Source of the DNA: Rhodospirillaceae bacterium UBA3470
Lineage (GTDB): Bacteria > Pseudomonadota > Alphaproteobacteria > Rhodospirillales > Casp-alpha2
Reading direction: 5' to 3'
NCBI GenBank assembly: GCA_002378125.1
Contig: DFRF01000140.1
Span: 1 to 7,897, forward strand
DNA length: 7,897 nt
In this document: positions 6,641 through 7,897 of the stretch, in pieces
Layout of the letters: every line of letters starts with the position of its first letter
Numbering within the stretch: position 1 is the first letter of the stretch
The notes under the pieces: generated by a model
Database searches by the model: none
What the model saw: the letters and a program-made list of their open reading frames with translations, nothing else
What the model was told of the DNA's origin: nothing
Position numbers and translations under genes: made by a program

Positions 6641-6647
6641 ACCTCCT
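6641..6647 (-). promoter_or_regulatory. Strong ribosome binding site of the methyltransferase gene
   Basis: AGGAGGT on the minus strand lies 5 nt before the ATG at 6635 and is the best Shine-Dalgarno match I saw in the window, which suggests efficient translation. Upstream on the same strand TTGACC (6696-6691), a 17-nt spacer and TCTCAT (6673-6668) are a possible promoter with a weak -10. Confidence 0.6.
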
Positions 6648-6735
6648 ATCGGTTCACGTCCGTTGCCATGAGATGGCCATTCCGCGCTCGGGTCAAACGG
6701 CTTGCATAGGCAGTGAAACACTATGGTCGACGAAC

Positions 6736-6764
6736 TTGACTTCTCATAAAATATTCTATCTAAC
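6736..6764 (+). promoter_or_regulatory. Candidate promoter of the tetR-mccB operon
   Basis: TTGACT (6736-6741) is a near-consensus -35. The best-spaced -10 is only fair: TCTAAC (6759-6764) after 17 nt, or TATCTA (6757-6762) after 15 nt. The region 6738-6785 is notably AT-rich against its GC-rich flanks, as expected for a promoter. The dyad at 6760-6773 overlaps the -10. Confidence 0.4.
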
Positions 6765-6773
6765 GATTGTTAG
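6760..6773. promoter_or_regulatory. Candidate TetR-family operator CTAACGATTGTTAG
   Basis: This 14-bp dyad has 5-bp perfect outer arms (CTAAC/GTTAG) and six of seven symmetric pairs overall. Its size and its AAC...GTT core resemble operators of TetR-family repressors, which commonly bind 14-20 bp palindromes beside their own gene. It overlaps the likely -10 of tetR and lies in the shared gap with the divergent methyltransferase gene, so one site could repress both directions. Binding itself is inferred. Confidence 0.5.
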
Positions 6774-6783
6774 TCTATTTATT

Positions 6784-6787
6784 GAGG
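6784..6787 (+). promoter_or_regulatory. Ribosome binding site of tetR
   Basis: GAGG lies 5 nt before the ATG at 6793. It supports that start; the frame is open much further upstream (to 6361), but that stretch runs antisense through the methyltransferase gene and through the promoter. Confidence 0.6.
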
Positions 6788-6792
6788 TCGAT

Positions 6793-7416
6793 ATGGGCGT
6801 GGCTGTTACGAAGAAACCCAAGGGCACCGCTTCGCGGGCCCGAATTCTGGACGCGGCGGCGGCGCTTTTTCGCGACAAAGGCTACGCGGCGGTGAGCCTT
6901 CGTGCTATCGCGGCGGCGGCGGGGCTGCAGTCGGGGAGCGTCTACTATCATTTCGGCTCTAAGGAAGAGATCGTCACCGAGGTCCTGAACCTGGGCATTG
7001 AACGGGTGCACGACCAGGTATCGACGACCATCGCCACATTGCCGGTGGACGCGGACGCGGCAACGCTGATCAAAACGGGCATCCGCAACCATCTGAAGGC
7101 CCTGTTCGCTTTTGGCGCATACACGTCGGCGAATGTGCGTATCTACGGTCAGGTCCCCACCTCGGCGCGCCAGGGTAACCTGGCCGTTCGACGAGAATAT
7201 GAAGGGCTCTGGGACGATATCCTAAGCAGGGCCCAGGCGCGGGGCGGGGTCCAGGGTGGGATCGACCTAGCGGCGTTCCGTTTGCTACTAATTGGTTCGC
7301 TGAACGCGACATTGGAATGGTTCGATCCACAGCGGGGCCGCGTGGAGGATCTTGCGGAATGTTACGCTGATATCTTGTTGAGTGGCGTGCTGACGCATGG
7401 CGGGGGGCGGCAATGA
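6793..7416 (+). CDS. TetR/AcrR-family transcriptional repressor
   Basis: The 207-residue protein has the classic N-terminal DNA-binding domain: SRARILDAAAALFRDKGYAA (14-33), then the helix-turn-helix around 35-57 with SLRAIAAAAGLQSGSVYYHF and GSKEEI behind it. The C-terminal ligand and dimer domain contains REYEGLWDDILSRAQARG (134-151) and LLLIGSLNATLEWFDP (164-179), a pattern I associate with the KstR2-like TetR_C group that often senses acyl-CoA thioesters; this assignment is from memory. Its stop overlaps the start of the carboxylase gene by 4 nt (ATGA), so the two are very probably co-transcribed and translationally coupled. The likely role is a repressor of its own operon, and perhaps of the divergent methyltransferase, released by a pathway acyl-CoA. 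TetR-type control of branched-chain amino acid breakdown is known in Proteobacteria (LiuQ), but orthology to it is not shown. Confidence 0.88.
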   Translation: MGVAVTKKPKGTASRARILDAAAALFRDKGYAAVSLRAIAAAAGLQSGSVYYHFGSKEEIVTEVLNLGIERVHDQVSTTIATLPVDADAATLIKTGIRNHLKALFAFGAYTSANVRIYGQVPTSARQGNLAVRREYEGLWDDILSRAQARGGVQGGIDLAAFRLLLIGSLNATLEWFDPQRGRVEDLAECYADILLSGVLTHGGGRQ

Positions 7417-7897
7417 GCGTGCTATCGACAGTTATCGATCAAGGTTCGGACATCTTTCGTGCAAACCGGCAACACTATGAGGCTCTGTTGGCGACACTTC
7501 GGGAACGCATGGCCATCGCCACAGGCAGCGGGCGGCCGGAGCTAATCGAGCGCCATCACCGACGCGGCAAAATCCTGGTCCGCGGCCGCATCGACCTTTT
7601 AGTCGACGCTGGCACGCCGTTCCTGGAACTCTCGCCCTTGGCGGCCTGGGGGCAATACAACAACGAATTGCCCGCCGCGGGCATCGTCACCGGCATCGGG
7701 ATAGTAGCAAGCACGCCTTGTATGATCATTGCCAACGACGCCACGGTGAAGGGCGGCACCTACTATCCCATGTCGGTGAAGAAGCACCTGCGCGCCCAGG
7801 AAATCGCCGAGCAGAACAACCTGCCTTGCGTTTATCTGGTGGATTCGGGCGGCGCCAACCTTCCCCAGCAGGACGAGGTCTTCCCCGACCGCGACCA
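7413..7897 (+). CDS. mccB: Acyl-CoA carboxylase carboxyltransferase (beta) subunit, methylcrotonyl-CoA carboxylase type (3' end outside window)
   Basis: The 161 visible residues are the N-terminal third of a protein usually about 535 residues long. The biotin-dependent carboxyltransferase domain is recognised from RRGKILVRGRIDLLVDAGTPF (50-70), FLELSPLAAWGQYNNELPA (70-88), AGIVTGIG (89-96), ANDATVKGGTYYP (107-119) and KKHLRAQEIA (123-132), followed by YLVDSGGANLPQQDEVFPDRD (141-161). The last two blocks are hallmarks of 3-methylcrotonyl-CoA carboxylase beta subunits in leucine catabolism; the related geranyl-CoA carboxylase beta subunit (AtuC) of isoprenoid breakdown is the main alternative. 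It transfers CO2 from carboxybiotin on the alpha subunit to the acyl-CoA. Translation probably depends on coupling to tetR, as only a G-run precedes the ATG. The biotin carboxylase subunit, isovaleryl-CoA dehydrogenase and a methylglutaconyl-CoA hydratase would be expected to the right. Confidence 0.9.
   Translation, partial: MSVLSTVIDQGSDIFRANRQHYEALLATLRERMAIATGSGRPELIERHHRRGKILVRGRIDLLVDAGTPFLELSPLAAWGQYNNELPAAGIVTGIGIVASTPCMIIANDATVKGGTYYPMSVKKHLRAQEIAEQNNLPCVYLVDSGGANLPQQDEVFPDRD

Noticed and set aside
6361..6792. Upstream extension of the tetR frame
   Set aside because: It runs antisense through the methyltransferase gene and across the promoter and operator region. The helix-turn-helix domain starts normally after ATG 6793.
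1..7897. CRISPR array, tRNA or rRNA genes, insertion sequence ends, toxin-antitoxin pair or phage genes
   Set aside because: Reading both strands showed no regularly spaced repeats, no tRNA-like cloverleaf, no transposase or recombinase motif and no long terminal inverted repeats. Almost all DNA is accounted for by eight ordinary genes.

Overview
The window looks like chromosomal DNA from a Gram-negative bacterium, most probably an alphaproteobacterium of the Rhodospirillales type. The reasons are GC-rich coding sequence (about 58-60 % by eye), a secreted beta-barrel porin of the alphaproteobacterial kind, a glutathione reductase with the CVxRGCVPKK active site typical of alphaproteobacteria, cyanobacteria and plants, and a biotin-dependent acyl-CoA carboxylase gene next to a TetR regulator. 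This placement is inference; no rRNA or other marker gene is present.

Layout from left to right. (1) A 5' fragment of a porin gene on the minus strand (1-451), preceded by a long AT-rich leader with several dyads (452-655). (2) A TPR-plus-glycosyltransferase gene on the minus strand (656-2419). (3) A compact divergent promoter region (2420-2511), then glutathione reductase gor on the plus strand (2512-3867). (4) A SpoU/TrmH-family RNA 2'-O-methyltransferase on the minus strand (3889-4458), convergent with gor and divergent from (5), a zinc-independent quinone oxidoreductase of the MDR superfamily on the plus strand (4560-5546). (6) A class I, O-methyltransferase-like SAM enzyme on the minus strand (5631-6635). 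(7) A divergent TetR-family repressor on the plus strand (6793-7416), whose stop overlaps the start of (8), the carboxyltransferase (beta) subunit of a methylcrotonyl-CoA carboxylase-type enzyme (7413 to the right edge, truncated).

How they may work together. The right end reads as the start of an acyl-CoA catabolic operon (leucine or isoprenoid breakdown): tetR and mccB share an ATGA junction, and a TetR-type dyad lies just upstream of tetR, in the gap it shares with the divergent methyltransferase gene. Gor and the quinone oxidoreductase are redox housekeeping enzymes that need not be linked to each other. The porin and the TPR-glycosyltransferase are envelope or glycan related. Most of the window is ordinary accessory-metabolism chromosome. 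I found no tRNA, rRNA, CRISPR array, insertion sequence or phage gene, and no evidence of a new multi-gene system. The most interesting material is regulatory: overlapping back-to-back promoters at 2429-2476, a gor leader that can hide its own Shine-Dalgarno, the TetR operator candidate, and a methyltransferase that lacks the usual catalytic histidine.
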